NCBI RefSeq assembly: GCF_000002075.1
Contig: NW_004797604.1
Coordinates: 281,760-345,759, forward strand
Direction: 5' to 3'
Origin: Aplysia californica
Taxonomy: Eukaryota; Mollusca; Gastropoda; Aplysiida; Aplysiidae
DNA length: 64,000 bases
Shown here: positions 26,701 through 37,207 of the stretch, piece after piece
Layout: each line of letters starts with the position of its first letter
Position numbering within the stretch: the first letter of the stretch is position 1
The notes under the pieces: generated by a model
What the model was told of the DNA's origin: nothing
What the model saw: the letters and a program-made list of their open reading frames with translations, nothing else
The model's database searches: none
Position numbers and translations under genes: made by a program

Positions 26701-29700
26701 CATTTACAATTACAATTCTACTGAGCATAAGAACTCGAGATGTTAATATCCCCCCTTTGGGAATGGCCAGTCAGTCAGTGGCACCGCCCCGGGGGTTCTT
26801 AAACATTGTGTAAAACTTTAGAAGAAGCATTTTTAAAATAAACAAAAATGCTTGAAAAGGAAAAAAAAAGTTTCCTCTGAGGTACTATACATATATGTGA
26901 GGCATCGTGGTGAAAGCAGGCACTCGTCAAAATAATGAAATCGAAAAATCAGGCACTTTTCTCCCAAATTGACTATTTATTTCGAATATTTGTTTCTTGG
27001 ATCAACGCCTTCCTTTTATGTCCATGTAAAAACACATTACTATATATATGGATTTTACTTAAAGACATTGATAAAAGACATAAAAAATGAAAATTTTCAG
27101 TTTCCAAGGACTCTCAAACTATGGAAGTCACCAAACTTTGGCAGCCATTTTCTCACTAATTTTATCTCTGAAACCAGGCGACCCCTTCCTCCTTCAATCA
27201 CTAATATCTCTACTTCTATTCAATATAGATGGGCACTTTTTTCATTAAAACAAAGGGAAATGAATACTCTTTAAGATGAAAATAACTTCACATGCCCAAA
27301 AATTGACACGTGCCTGATTCCACCACGTCGTGACACATATTTGTTTTTCCAAAAGTGTTCAAGGTAGCCTTAACCCATCTTGGATCATAACAAAAGATCA
27401 AGAAACAATTTGAAAATACTGTACTTTTCAAGTACAATACACAGTAAACTGGAAATCAAACTGGTTTCCCTTTTCCTTACTTGTTTAATACGTGTAACTT
27501 GGGCCCTGAAGCCAATGTCGTCATTATCCAGTGGATCCATGGTGAAGCCGTGGCCGGGCAGATCAACCGCAATTACATGAATCGATGACGGAATATTCTG
27601 CAAAGCAAATTCAAACTTCAAGAGCTGGACCAAAGTAATCACACACTGACTCATCATCCATAAAAGTGATTGCTGGACAAGGTAAAAGTACAAAATGAAA
27701 GTACTCACACTCTGTTCTTTAAAAAGGAACCACTAAGGGCTGAAATTTGAACCAAAAAAGTTTCAAATTGCATTTAGTGTATCGCAATGACAAGGGAACA
27801 TAAAGGAGAAGGTTATCAAATTGAAATGAAAAGCAAGTTTGGGCCACTACATTAATAGGATTTCCAAAGGTTAAGACTCGGACATAAGTGCCACTGACAA
27901 AAAGTATAAGGAGCAGACCACACTTGGGCTTGCACCATCTATTTAACACAGACCAAACATTGAGAAAAATGCTACTGATATTTCAAATATCAAAGAAAAG
28001 ATAAACATTCTCTTCAACAAAAAATTGTGAAAAAAAAAATTTATTTGATTTTTTCATCCGTTCTTGACATGATTAAATTTATAGAGAAGCTCCTAATCCA
28101 TGCACAAGAAGCCAATGTTTTCCCAACATAAAAGTTATGTTGTAAAAACACAGCCTACAACAATGGAATATATACGTAAAAGAACTTCATTTCACATGAA
28201 AAAAAACAAAAAACTTGAAGCCACAATTTAAACACACCTGATTCCCACTTAGAATCATTTTTATTTCTCTTTCTTCTCAAACTGCTTTGGTTATAAAATT
28301 CAGTAGACCTCAGGCTCAAGCAGACCAACTACACTAACCTGTATTGCTCCACACAGATCTAATGTGTTGTTCTCCATTTTCATACGTTGTCAGGAAGTTG
28401 CTTTAGTTTAGTTTTAGTGAGTTCTAAAGCACTTGCAACATAGTAAGGACATAGAAGAGCAGAGGTGTTACCAGAGAGTAACAAACATTAAAAAAAGAAG
28501 GAAAAGAGATAAGGAAAGAAGGAGCAAACCACATCAGAACACCCAGCAATCACCCACTGGAAGTTGTTTGTTTTTTTCATTTCTGAGTACAAATTACAAA
28601 TAATATTATAATAATTTGAACATGAAAGTACTGAAACACATTTTCTGATTTCGTAAAACACTAAAACTGTGTATGTAATTTTGCATCATAAATGAAGAAT
28701 CTTATATTACACCAACCAACATCAACACCAACAGACTGCAGAGACACTAAGTGCGTGATCAACAGCAACAATAAAAACAAACCACAAACTTACCTGAACA
28801 ATCGGAGCCCACATGAAGTGGTCAGCAGTGAAGCCATGCAAAAAGACAACACTCATTTGTCCTTTCGTTTTCTGGCCCTTTTCACCATAAAAGAACCGAA
28901 AGCCATCTGGTAACAATTTTGTGCACCTGATCTTCATGCCACTCCATCTAACAGCCACTCTGTAATTAAAGGCATACAGCAAACTGTTTACATATGTGTC
29001 ACAACGCAATGGAATCAAATGCTTGTCAATTTTTGGGCAGATGGAGAAAATAAAAATCCACCAGTCTCAAACAGAAGTTGAGATGTTTAAGACTGAAGGA
29101 GATGGGGATCACCTGGTGTATCAGAGGAAAAAATTAAAAAGAGAATACGGCTGCCAAAGTTTGGTAACTTCCAAAGCTTGAGCATCCTTGAAAACTGCAA
29201 ATTTACATTTTTTGGGGTCTTTGATCAACATTTTTCAGTAAAATCCACTTAAGTGGACATAATAGTGTTGAGCCATTTAAAAAATTCGATAAAAATTGTC
29301 CAATGTGCAGAAAAATGCTGGTTTCTCCTATTTCTAGTCTTCATTTTGACGAGCACCTTATTTGACCATGATGACACACACTGTAATATCATTTATAATA
29401 AGACAGAGTCATATTAGTGTGTTGTATGACAGCCACTCATTGTTGAGGAGAAAAATGGCAGTCTTAGACCGTGTGACCGTTTTAGACAGGGCTGATCAAA
29501 ATGAAAATTGTATCAAGCAAATCACTTCCTTTTGAGGTTCAAACCAGAGGCTTGGTACTGTGTAAGGCCCATTGAAATATATATTACTGAAAGATCAACT
29601 TGGATACAAAGAGATGGACCAGAAACCTTGCCTTCATGGAGTGGTGAAGCGGATCACCAATTGGTTCAGATTAGCATTAATAACTGATGAATGAATTTTG

Positions 29701-30910
29701 ACAGTTCGTCAACAGCATCAGTAGTCAATAAATGATTTATGGCAACACCTTGGCCATAAGCGTGGCCATCTTAGACAGGTTTTTTTGGCTGTTGGTTGAT
29801 AAAATATAGTGACCGTGGCCACATTGGACAGATTATCGTTACAATATGCAGTGCCATTTTCACATGTGTCATGACGTGGTTGCATCAGGCACTCGTCATC
29901 TTTTGGGCACATTGGGTGATTGATATTATCTTAAAGTCAATTCAATTGCCTTTCTTTCAGTGAAAAAAATATCCATCTATCTTGAATAGAAGTTGAAATA
30001 TTTGCGATTGAAGGAAGTCAGGGTGGCCTGGTTTCAGAGGTAAAATTAGCAAGAAAATGGCCGCCAAAATTTTTTAACTTCCATTGCCTGAGAGCGAGAG
30101 TCCTTTGAAACTGAAAATTAAATTTTTTTGTGCCTTTAACCCTTCCAGCCCCAGCCATTTTTGTGCACTCCTTTACCCCAGTACCAGCCAATACAGCGGT
30201 ATTTCAGAGAAACTGGCATGCATTCTAAAAAATGATGTAGTATCTTTGTAATGAGGTTTAGGTAATAACATAGAACAGTGTTCAAAGGTAAATGAACAAA
30301 TATTATGAAAATTAGAGTTTTAATTAGGTACGCTAATTTAGAAAAATGCGCAAATTTGGTACCCCCTGAAACTGAGAATATACGCTCTTGGGATGGTGGG
30401 AGGTACAAGCTCTGCTGAAAATATACGCGCATGGGGCTGGAAGGGTTAATCAATGTTATTAAGTAAAATCCACCCAAAAAAAAGTTTTTGAATGGACATC
30501 ATAAAAGGGACTGAGCTAAAAAAAAAAAGTTTTTTTTTTAATGGCGCATCGGAAAAGAAAAAAAAGCCGATTTTTAAAATTTCATTATTTTGACAACGCC
30601 TGATTTCAATACGATGCCTCACATATAATGTGAAAAGTGGCCCTTTGTACAGGCAGAAATCTTTACCATGTAAATGGCCGCCTCCATCTGGATGGGCAGG
30701 TTGTTACAGAAGTCCTTCCAATACTTCTACTACTTAAGACAAAAAAGTGACTTCGTGAAAAAAACCTACTAACCTGAAATAAGCTTGCAAAATCATACTT
30801 GGCTGCATAAAATACACATAAAGGCTCATCATGGCTGTTACTGTGACCACAGTCAGTGCTGCTGGGTTCATCAAGGTCAGCTCAGGGTACACTAAATCCA
30901 CAAGGTCCAT
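20758..30910 (-). CDS. ABHD6: Monoacylglycerol lipase ABHD6-like (8 exons, complete)
   Basis: Coding exons in order: 30774-30910, 28794-28959, 27481-27597, 26246-26375, 25237-25400, 24480-24534, 21513-21613 and 20758-20943. All are GT-AG and in phase, giving 351 residues (human ABHD6 is 337). Residues about 15-34 form a single hydrophobic anchor. The alpha/beta-hydrolase fold begins with the oxyanion motif HGFTADHFMW, then VDLPGHG. The nucleophile motif GISMGG places the catalytic serine at S157. The acid is D289 in WGQEDW and the histidine is H318 in CGHAV, so the triad is complete. The family hydrolyses 2-arachidonoylglycerol and other monoacylglycerols and lysophospholipids as an integral membrane enzyme facing the cytosol. 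The 10-kb gene is mostly repeat-rich introns. The 5' noncoding exon and promoter could not be placed. Similarity to ABHD6 is stronger than to other ABHD families, by recalled alignment along the whole chain. Confidence 0.95.
21035..21210 (-). mobile_element. Family 4 SINE, 3' fragment in ABHD6 last intron
   Basis: Contains AGGAACTTGCAACACAATTA, GAAGATTAGAGGTGTTTCAA and AGATGTTTGACAGGAAAGAA, matching the 62.3-kb copy. No head is present. Confidence 0.65.
22090..22150. repeat. Inverted repeat with CACGTG cores
   Basis: ATATTTCACGTGTGA and its complement TCACACGTGAAATAT flank a loop of about 25 bases. Each arm has an E-box-type CACGTG. Intron 6 of ABHD6. Whether it binds anything is unknown. 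Confidence 0.6.
22240..22274. repeat. CTAGAT hexamer array
   Basis: Five to six CTAGAT units in an ABHD6 intron, with shorter runs at 22180 and 22615-22635 nearby. Confidence 0.88.
23109..23135. repeat. CTAGAT hexamer array
   Basis: Four CTAGAT units in an ABHD6 intron, preceded by single-unit matches. Confidence 0.88.
23540..23707. mobile_element. Hairpin (near-complete palindrome) MITE
   Basis: The whole segment is two inverted arms of about 75 bp around a short loop near 23625. Arm blocks include TTTATTACA, GTTGTGGTG, CATGATTTATCCTA, GTGAAATTGC and AAGTTGTAATCAC, each present in the other arm as its complement. In ABHD6 intron 6. Confidence 0.88.
24736..25104. mobile_element. TIR MITE family A, copy in ABHD6 intron 5
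   Basis: Left end TGTGAGGCAGTCAGGTGCTC and right end TTGACGAGCGCCTGATTCCA are inverted repeats of the family ends. The interior shares TTTGCGGCCATTTTCTCACT and related blocks with five other copies. No transposase is encoded. Confidence 0.82.
26424..26785. repeat. Dispersed repeat, second copy, in ABHD6 intron 3
   Basis: Copy of the element at 16036-16420 in the same orientation, closely similar, including TTCAACAGCACAAAGTCTGC and AAAAGCAGCAGTTCCCTGTT. It lies just downstream of the ABHD6 exon carrying the catalytic serine (coordinates run against transcription). Confidence 0.75.
26896..27337. mobile_element. TIR MITE family A, copy in ABHD6 intron 3
   Basis: Ends TGTGAGGCATCGTGGTGAAA and (right) GTGCCTGATTCCACCACGTC. 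The interior includes AAACACATTACTATATATAT and GGCAGCCATTTTCTCACTAA. About 440 bp, apparently full length. Confidence 0.88.
28395..28570 (-). mobile_element. Family 4 SINE, 3' fragment in ABHD6 intron 1
   Basis: Shares the 3' body with the 62.3-kb copy: CTAAAGCACTTGCAACATAG, AGGTGTTACCAGAGAGTAAC and an AAAGAAGGAAAAGAGA stretch. No tRNA-like head is present. Confidence 0.65.
28995..29380. mobile_element. TIR MITE family A, copy in ABHD6 intron 1
   Basis: Opposite orientation to the copies at 24.7 and 26.9 kb. It starts in TGTGTCACAACGCAATGGAA and ends GACGAGCACCTTATTTGACC. Terminal repeats are somewhat eroded. Confidence 0.78.
29865..30623. mobile_element. TIR MITE family A, copy interrupted by a second MITE
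   Basis: Outer ends are TGTGTCATGACGTGGTTGCA and (right) CGCCTGATTTCAATACGATG with TGCCTCACA. The interior is split at 30136-30449 by a TTAA-flanked element. Without that insert, the flanks match the uninterrupted copies. Confidence 0.85.
30140..30445. mobile_element. piggyBac-type MITE nested in MITE A
   Basis: Flanked by TTAA at 30136-30139 and 30446-30449. Terminal inverted repeats CCCTTCCAGCCCCAGCC and (right end, complemented) CCCTTCCAGCCCCATGC. TTAA target duplication and CCC-type ends are diagnostic of the piggyBac superfamily. 306 bp, no coding content. Confidence 0.9.
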
Positions 30911-31474
30911 CTTGATGTTATGATGTATAAAATGACTGGTTTCTTACACAGGGTAGTGGATTTGTAAACAGAGGTCTGTTACAAAGTTCTGAATCTGGTG
31001 AAAGAAAAATCAGTTCCAGTCTCGAAGTTGCCACCAATTTGAGAATTGTGAAACAAATGTTAAAAAGTATTGAGAAAAATGAAATGGGAAAAAAACGTCG
31101 GTGTGGTTTTGTGAAAATTCAGTTTCATAAAAAATGTCTACCTTGTCTACCCACAAAAATAACTTATAAAACAAAAATACCTAATACTGATATTCGAAGT
31201 AAAAGAACATAGTTGACAGTCGGAACAAAGTAAAGTAAGAGAATGTTAATAAGAAAGCAGACAGTCTGAGATAGTTGCCTCTATGTTCTCCTATTCTATT
31301 GTGTGCTTTAAGAACATTTAAAGCAAAAATTAAAACAAATCTACCAGACCTCAGTCTCAGGCTATAGCAGGGTCAGGGGAAAATTTCCAGTTCTAACTTG
31401 CTTTCAAATTGTCTTACTGTAGGCCTATAGAGACGGCAATCGAAGCAGTCATGACACCTACACAAAAACACCCA

Positions 31475-31923
31475 TTTTTTTTTAAGCAAGTGGCTATTTT
31501 TCGGCATCACGCCGGTCATTTGATCTATGGCTATTCTCCGGTGTCCTGTATAGTTGCACATGTCGCATGTATGGCCTTGCACAAACACTCATCAGGGTCG
31601 GCATTTCTTCAGAATGTGATTCACCATAGGTGGACACACAGCCACTGCAGTACTCAATGAAAGCTCCAGTGACGGAACAAGGAGGAGTTTCTGAGTCACA
31701 GGTGACAGCACCAGAAGTGCAGACAACCCTCAGTCACAACCAGAAGTACAGGAAGGGGCGTCTGGTACTGAACTCAGTTGCAACAATAATATCCATGATA
31801 ACGTGCTGACAGGGGAGATGGAAAGCTGTGGAGAAGCGACATACACTATACCTGACGCTGGAGAATAGCCATCGAACTATTGACCGGCGGAACGCCGGAG
31901 AATAGCCACTTTCTTTTTAAAAA
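31475..31923. mobile_element. TIR element with AAGTGGCTATTCTC-type ends, copy 2
   Basis: About 70 bp of imperfect terminal inverted repeat. The left arm has AAGCAAGTGGCTATTTTTCG and then GATCTATGGCTATTCTCCGG. The right arm, complemented, has AAGAAAGTGGCTATTCTCCG and GTTCGATGGCTATTCTCC. GC-rich mini-palindromes (CGGCATCACGCCG, CCGGCGGAACGCCGG) lie just inside. No transposase is recognised. Ends match those of 37.83-38.63 kb. Confidence 0.8.
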
Positions 31924-32407
31924 CGGAGTGTAAGAAGGCCCCTTTACTCTTTGTAAAATATTTTTTAAAAATCTAAAGTATCGCTGTCATTATTATTCAT
32001 CATCATAAGGCCATTATTTAAATTATTATCACTTTATTTCATTAATTATTATTCATGTTATTAGGCCTAGGCCTATGCCTATCCCAACTCGTAACTCTCA
32101 GAGATTCTAGTCAAACTCTGTTGAATGGGTACAAGAATCTAGACCTGATTTGACTTGCCATGATGAGGGAACAAAATTTAACAGACAACGGCCAAACAGC
32201 TGATCGGTTGGGAAGAGGAAGTAGTGAGAGTAATCTCATCTGCTTTATTGGAATTTACAAAACAATCCACAGCTAATTACCGAAACTGTAACACAATAAC
32301 TCAATAACATGAATGATCGTAAGATCACAAGTTCAACAAACTCAATACTCATGAACCAGGTCCTTTAAAATTTATTAGATCTTGATCTAAAATCAAGATC
32401 TACAAAT

Positions 32408-32481
32408 CTAGAATCTAGATCTAGATCTAGATCTAGATCTAGATCTAGATCTAGAAATCTAGAGATCTAGATCTAGATCTA
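32408..32481. repeat. CTAGAT hexamer array
   Basis: About ten tandem CTAGAT units with two interruptions. Smaller runs of the same hexamer are scattered through the window. Confidence 0.93.
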
Positions 32482-33796
32482 GTTGATGATAAGGCTTGGA
32501 TTTCTAAGCCAAAAGAAGGCAAGGCATGGAGGAAACTATTGAACTGGAAAAACAATCCATTTCCTTCATTTAAAATGTCACTTACTTTAACTTTAAGTGT
32601 AAGGCTCTGGGATGAAGCCCTCTTCCTTTCTATAAATTGTTCTTCAAAATTCGACTGAACTTAATTAATCTTAGAATAAATATAACCTGACACAGTGACA
32701 GTCACAGTGGCAGTGAGTCACCACGCCCATGATGATATAAATCTACTGGCACCGGTGAATCAATGATGAATGAATCACAACATATTAAAATGGTCCTTTT
32801 AAAATACACAATCAAGTGAACAAGAATCACAAGTAGATCTAGAATATCTATCTAGAATGTAGATACCCACCTTTGTTTGCAATCTTAGTATGCACCAGTC
32901 ACTGTCACGTTCGAATTTAGGCGTTTTACGTAACGTGTTTACACCCAGGACCAAACAGAGCTTTGTTGTGAGTCTACCCCGCTACTTGTTTCAAGTGCTT
33001 CTTCATTCTTCAGCAGTCGGTCACTGCAGCTGATTTTACACCACTCCACCGATTACGATAGTTTTGACATCGCCTGACTGAGGAGGGTTCAAAGTTCAAT
33101 CTGTGCCGTTCAAGCTGAACAAAACTCGAATTTAAAAAGTCGAATATCAGCCTCCCTTTGATTAATCGATTATGATTAATCTTTGTACAAAATGTTATTT
33201 ATTCATATTATATTACAGTTCATGCAAAGGTATTTGTCTCTTAAAATGTCGTTGAAAGTCGTAGTATTCTTAGTGTAGAATGTGTTCATTTAAAGCAAGA
33301 ACATTTTACCACACAACAAGATAGGTCTACAGGGAGAGCAATTTAAGTTATTCGATTTCCTGATGGTAACACGTGTACTCCAAAACTTGGATGCAAGGGG
33401 CAAGGATCAAGGCTGTCGTAGACTCATTATTGCTTATTAGATCTAGCTCGAAACTCTAAAGCCTAACTGGTAGTGTATAATAGGCCTTGGGTGGTTTGCA
33501 TTATTGTGTACAGTGGGCCCCCAATTAAAACAGACGTCTCGGTTGTAAGATTTCGGCTTGATCAGATTTAAAATAAATCCCCGAGACCGATTTCTTAGGG
33601 TGAAAACGTACAGAACGCCGATTTCGGAGACTTACTCAAGCGACGATAGGTATACAAATTCCCTTATGACTTCCAACTCGCCCCACCAGAGCTGGCAGAC
33701 TGCAGGCTGCTTTAAGCTCGGATCGGCGTTGTCGACTTTATCGGAATCCAAACTACATTCTTATTACGCCGAAAAAACTGTGAAGGGCGCCTCCCT

Positions 33797-33950
33797 GTCA
33801 ACTCGCGACCCCAGTGCTTTCTTGTCGCATCTCCATTTTTTAACAGTGAAAATGTGACTTCTTCTTAAGTTCACTCTTTGTTGTGAACTGTTTTCACTGT
33901 TATTAAAAATTGAGATGCGACAAGAAAGCACTTTGAGGTCGCGAACTCTA
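33797..33950. repeat. 154-bp inverted repeat (hairpin)
   Basis: The left arm reads CTCGCGACCCCAGTGCTTTC and TTGTCGCATCTC, then AACAGTGAAAA. The right arm is the complement in reverse order, centred near 33873. It may be a palindromic MITE, but no target duplication is obvious. Confidence 0.8.
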
Positions 33951-34524
33951 AATGCCGTCTCGCCGTCGCGAACTCGGGTTGAGCGGTTTGCGTGACGTCA
34001 CCCGACAGGACTGGGGACAATTTGAAATGGTCATTTCAGAGCTGGTGTTTCACTGTAGACAAAAACTAATATTTTCTTTAAATCAGCGTCGTCAAATTAG
34101 GGTGGTAATCGAGCAGAATTACATTTTAAGCAATATTTTAGGAATTTCGAGGTTTTTTTTTATTCCCAAATAAATGCTTCATAGATATCAGCTGTGTTGT
34201 GGTGTAATTTGTTTCTTATGTCTAGGTCTAGGCTTTAGGCGTCCTGCATGTGGGGTCAAGCAGACACCTACTGCGCCTGTCCGCGTCGATCTTCAGACGC
34301 TTAAGTTTCGGCGTTCTCTATGTTTTCCCTCTTATAATGTATAGACAAAAAGGCCGTTCACGGCAGACATAATTTGATAAGCATTGAATCGCGTTGCTAA
34401 AACAGCAATAGTGGCCCAAACCTGACAAAAACCCTACACAACAAATGGACAAGAAAGCAGAAAAAAAACAAATTATGAAGCAAAACAATATCCATGGCGA
34501 ATTCACCCACCATACAAGTTGTTG

Positions 34525-34720
34525 AGGATTTTCTAGTGGTTAGACTGCCGGACTCATAATCGTGAAATTGCGGGGTCGTGGTTTCGAGCCGCGGGCCCGA
34601 CGTTGTGTCCTTGGGAAAGGCACTTAACTCGAATTTTCCTCACTTCACCCAAGTGGAAATGGGTATCCGGCCACAGACAGCGAAAGATCTTGTCAGTATG
34701 TTAGTGTTTTAGCGACTTTA
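34525..34720 (+). mobile_element. tRNA-derived SINE (family 3)
   Basis: Head with CTAGTGGTTAGACTGCCGGAC (A box) and GTGGTTTCGAGCC (B box), then GACGTTGTGTCCTTGGGAAA and GGCACTTAACTCGA. That middle section is widespread in marine invertebrate SINEs. The copy near 46.7 kb shares the whole body. Confidence 0.8.
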
Positions 34721-36486
34721 AATGGCTGCTTGCATTGTATGCTTCCCAGGAAGTTGAGTTTGTTTCAGAATGCTCTCAGGTCTTCTGGGGTAATAGTTTG
34801 TGAAGCGCATATATGCGAGAGGCTCTGCACGTTTCGGCTTTCTAATTTCTACTGCCTCAAAACTGTAGGCCACACCACAAACAGAATCCGAGCCCACTGA
34901 CACCGACACTTAACTAAAGAAAACGCAGAGCCGGGGGGGGGGGGGGGGGGGGATAGGGGAGGATGTGCTCAGTCTACGCTTTGGTCAAGGGCTGCGAGGG
35001 TGTGCAAACTAGGTCAAGAGTCAAGTCATGCCTTGACACGTCCCACAGCGGGGATTCAGCCCCGTGCCTAATATAACCATCTGTGTTTTTGTTGTTGTTG
35101 TTGTTGTTGTTGTTCTGGTTTTGTTGTTGTTGTTTTTATAATCTCGGCCTTGAGCCGTGCAAGGTCAGTACTAAAGTGTCAATCAACATGTGGGAACTTA
35201 ATTAAGCGCCGGGTTTAAGGGACAATCCAACGAAATCAACATTCTCCCAGACGGAAGAAACGCCTGATTGGATAGCGCTACAGTCGTGGTTAATAGTAGA
35301 AGACACACAGACCAATTAGATCACGTTTCGAGTTATTATTGTGCTACAGGAGTTTGTATGGATGTTCGAGGAGTTTCGCTTTTTATCTTAATATTTTGTT
35401 ACGATTTGTCTCTTAACTATTTTTTTTAATGTTTTGTTTTGATTTTAGTCGTAGGAGTTACTTTTTAGTGAAGAAAACAGGTGGGGCTGAAGCTCTAATT
35501 AGCCCTACCCCACAAGACGCTGCTGCTCATTAACAGCAACAACAATATGTGTTAGTGCCTGGAGAAAGGTACACGTCTGCTGCCGGGAAATTTGGATACT
35601 GAAACAAGGGCAAATTCAATCCTGAACAAGCAGTTTCTTAAAATTTTCAAATATCTTGTGTAACACTGGATGTGAAAGCAATATTTTGAGAAAAGCCCAG
35701 TTATATCTTGCACATTTTTAACCTTTGATGAAGTACAAAATGTTACAAAATTGTTTGATTAAAAATATCTAGACTCAAAATATTAGTAAATCCTCCTAGT
35801 CCTAGCATGTTATTAACATAGTTTAAGCGTGTTAGAGCTTGGTTTTTGGCCTGGTATACAACTTTCTCGGCCCTTTCCCCCTCGTGCTCAAAATTGCAGA
35901 CAAGTGTGACTTCTCCAGACACCCACACAATAATTATTATTTGGGGAGGGCAATGGAAGACGGGACTGCCTTGCTTGTTTATTAAGAGATAGAAGGCGGC
36001 TCTGGTAAGAATTTATTTCTTGGGGTCGCAGTAGGTACATGCATAACCGAGAAATTATTATTAACTTATTACACCTCTAAAATACTCACGTACGTATGGC
36101 ATGTATACGCGCATACAAACAACAACAACAAACACACACACACACACACAGAGAAACAAAAAAAGAAAAGAAACCCAAACAAATGTTTCACAGTCGTGAG
36201 CTCAAACAACACTGCGCAGAAGTATAAATAATTTTATACCAATCATTCATGCTATCACTGTTACACACAAATTATTTGTCATATTATGCATAGTTTCTCT
36301 CTTTGTCTTCACGCTCAACCTTGCTGGAGCCTTCTCAAGACACGTGCAAATTTCTCAAACTATTGGAGTCATTTTCTCAAGACATTTGCATAGCTTTCCT
36401 TTCTGACTAAGTGAAGTTCTCATAAAGGTTCATCATATATAATATCAATATCATTCACCGAAATTGATCGAAAATTTTGGCTGGTA

Positions 36487-36531
<45 letters not shown>

Positions 36532-36540
36532 GTCTGTCGA

Positions 36541-36573
<33 letters not shown>

Positions 36574-36574
36574 A
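36487..36574. repeat. Compound TATC/TGTC tetranucleotide microsatellite
   Basis: About eleven TATC units followed by about ten TGTC units, some 600 bp upstream of the WDR82 start codon. Confidence 0.95.
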
Positions 36575-37207
36575 AATGGATGAAATAAAATAAAAGAGAA
36601 AAGGATTTGTTTTTAGTTAGGCAACCAATTAAAAAGATCTAATTAGGAATGTTTGACATTCGAATTATGCCTATCCATGCATAAGCCTGAAATCAGCTAG
36701 ACATGTTTTCAATCGTCGATAGGGGTATAGATCTATCAAGACTAAAACTGTTTTAAATGTAATTGAATACATATGTAATCCGAAAGCACAAAACACCAAA
36801 AGCGGATAAGTTTGAACTCTTGCAGGTAGAATAATTAATAATAACACAATTTTATACAGCTAAACTCGTGTAAGATTATTATATATTATGTACAAGCTCA
36901 TGAGGTGCATGTGTAAACATGGCACACTAAATTCGAAATTCGAGGATTTGGACCTATTCGAGTAAAATCGATCAATTTATCGCGCACGGGCTCAGCAGCT
37001 GATCAACATCGACACGATAGAAAGTAGGACATCAACATACACTATCCTACATTTAATTATTTCTATGAGATAAAAGACAATCTTTCTATACAAGGAATTT
37101 TTTAGTAAAGGAAATACAATAATTGATTAAAAAAATTGTAACTATTATTTGATGCGGGTCTGATTTCTATTCACTGCTGGCCAGTGTCATGTCTGATTGC
37201 CGACAAA

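Larger units (their letters stand above)
32485..36486. other. Intergenic region between divergent ABHD6 and WDR82
   Basis: Contains the 33.8-kb hairpin, a family 3 SINE, a G homopolymer and GTT repeats. No coding exon was recognised. Promoters and first noncoding exons of ABHD6 are expected somewhere between 31 and 37 kb, but no distinctive element was seen. Confidence 0.5.
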
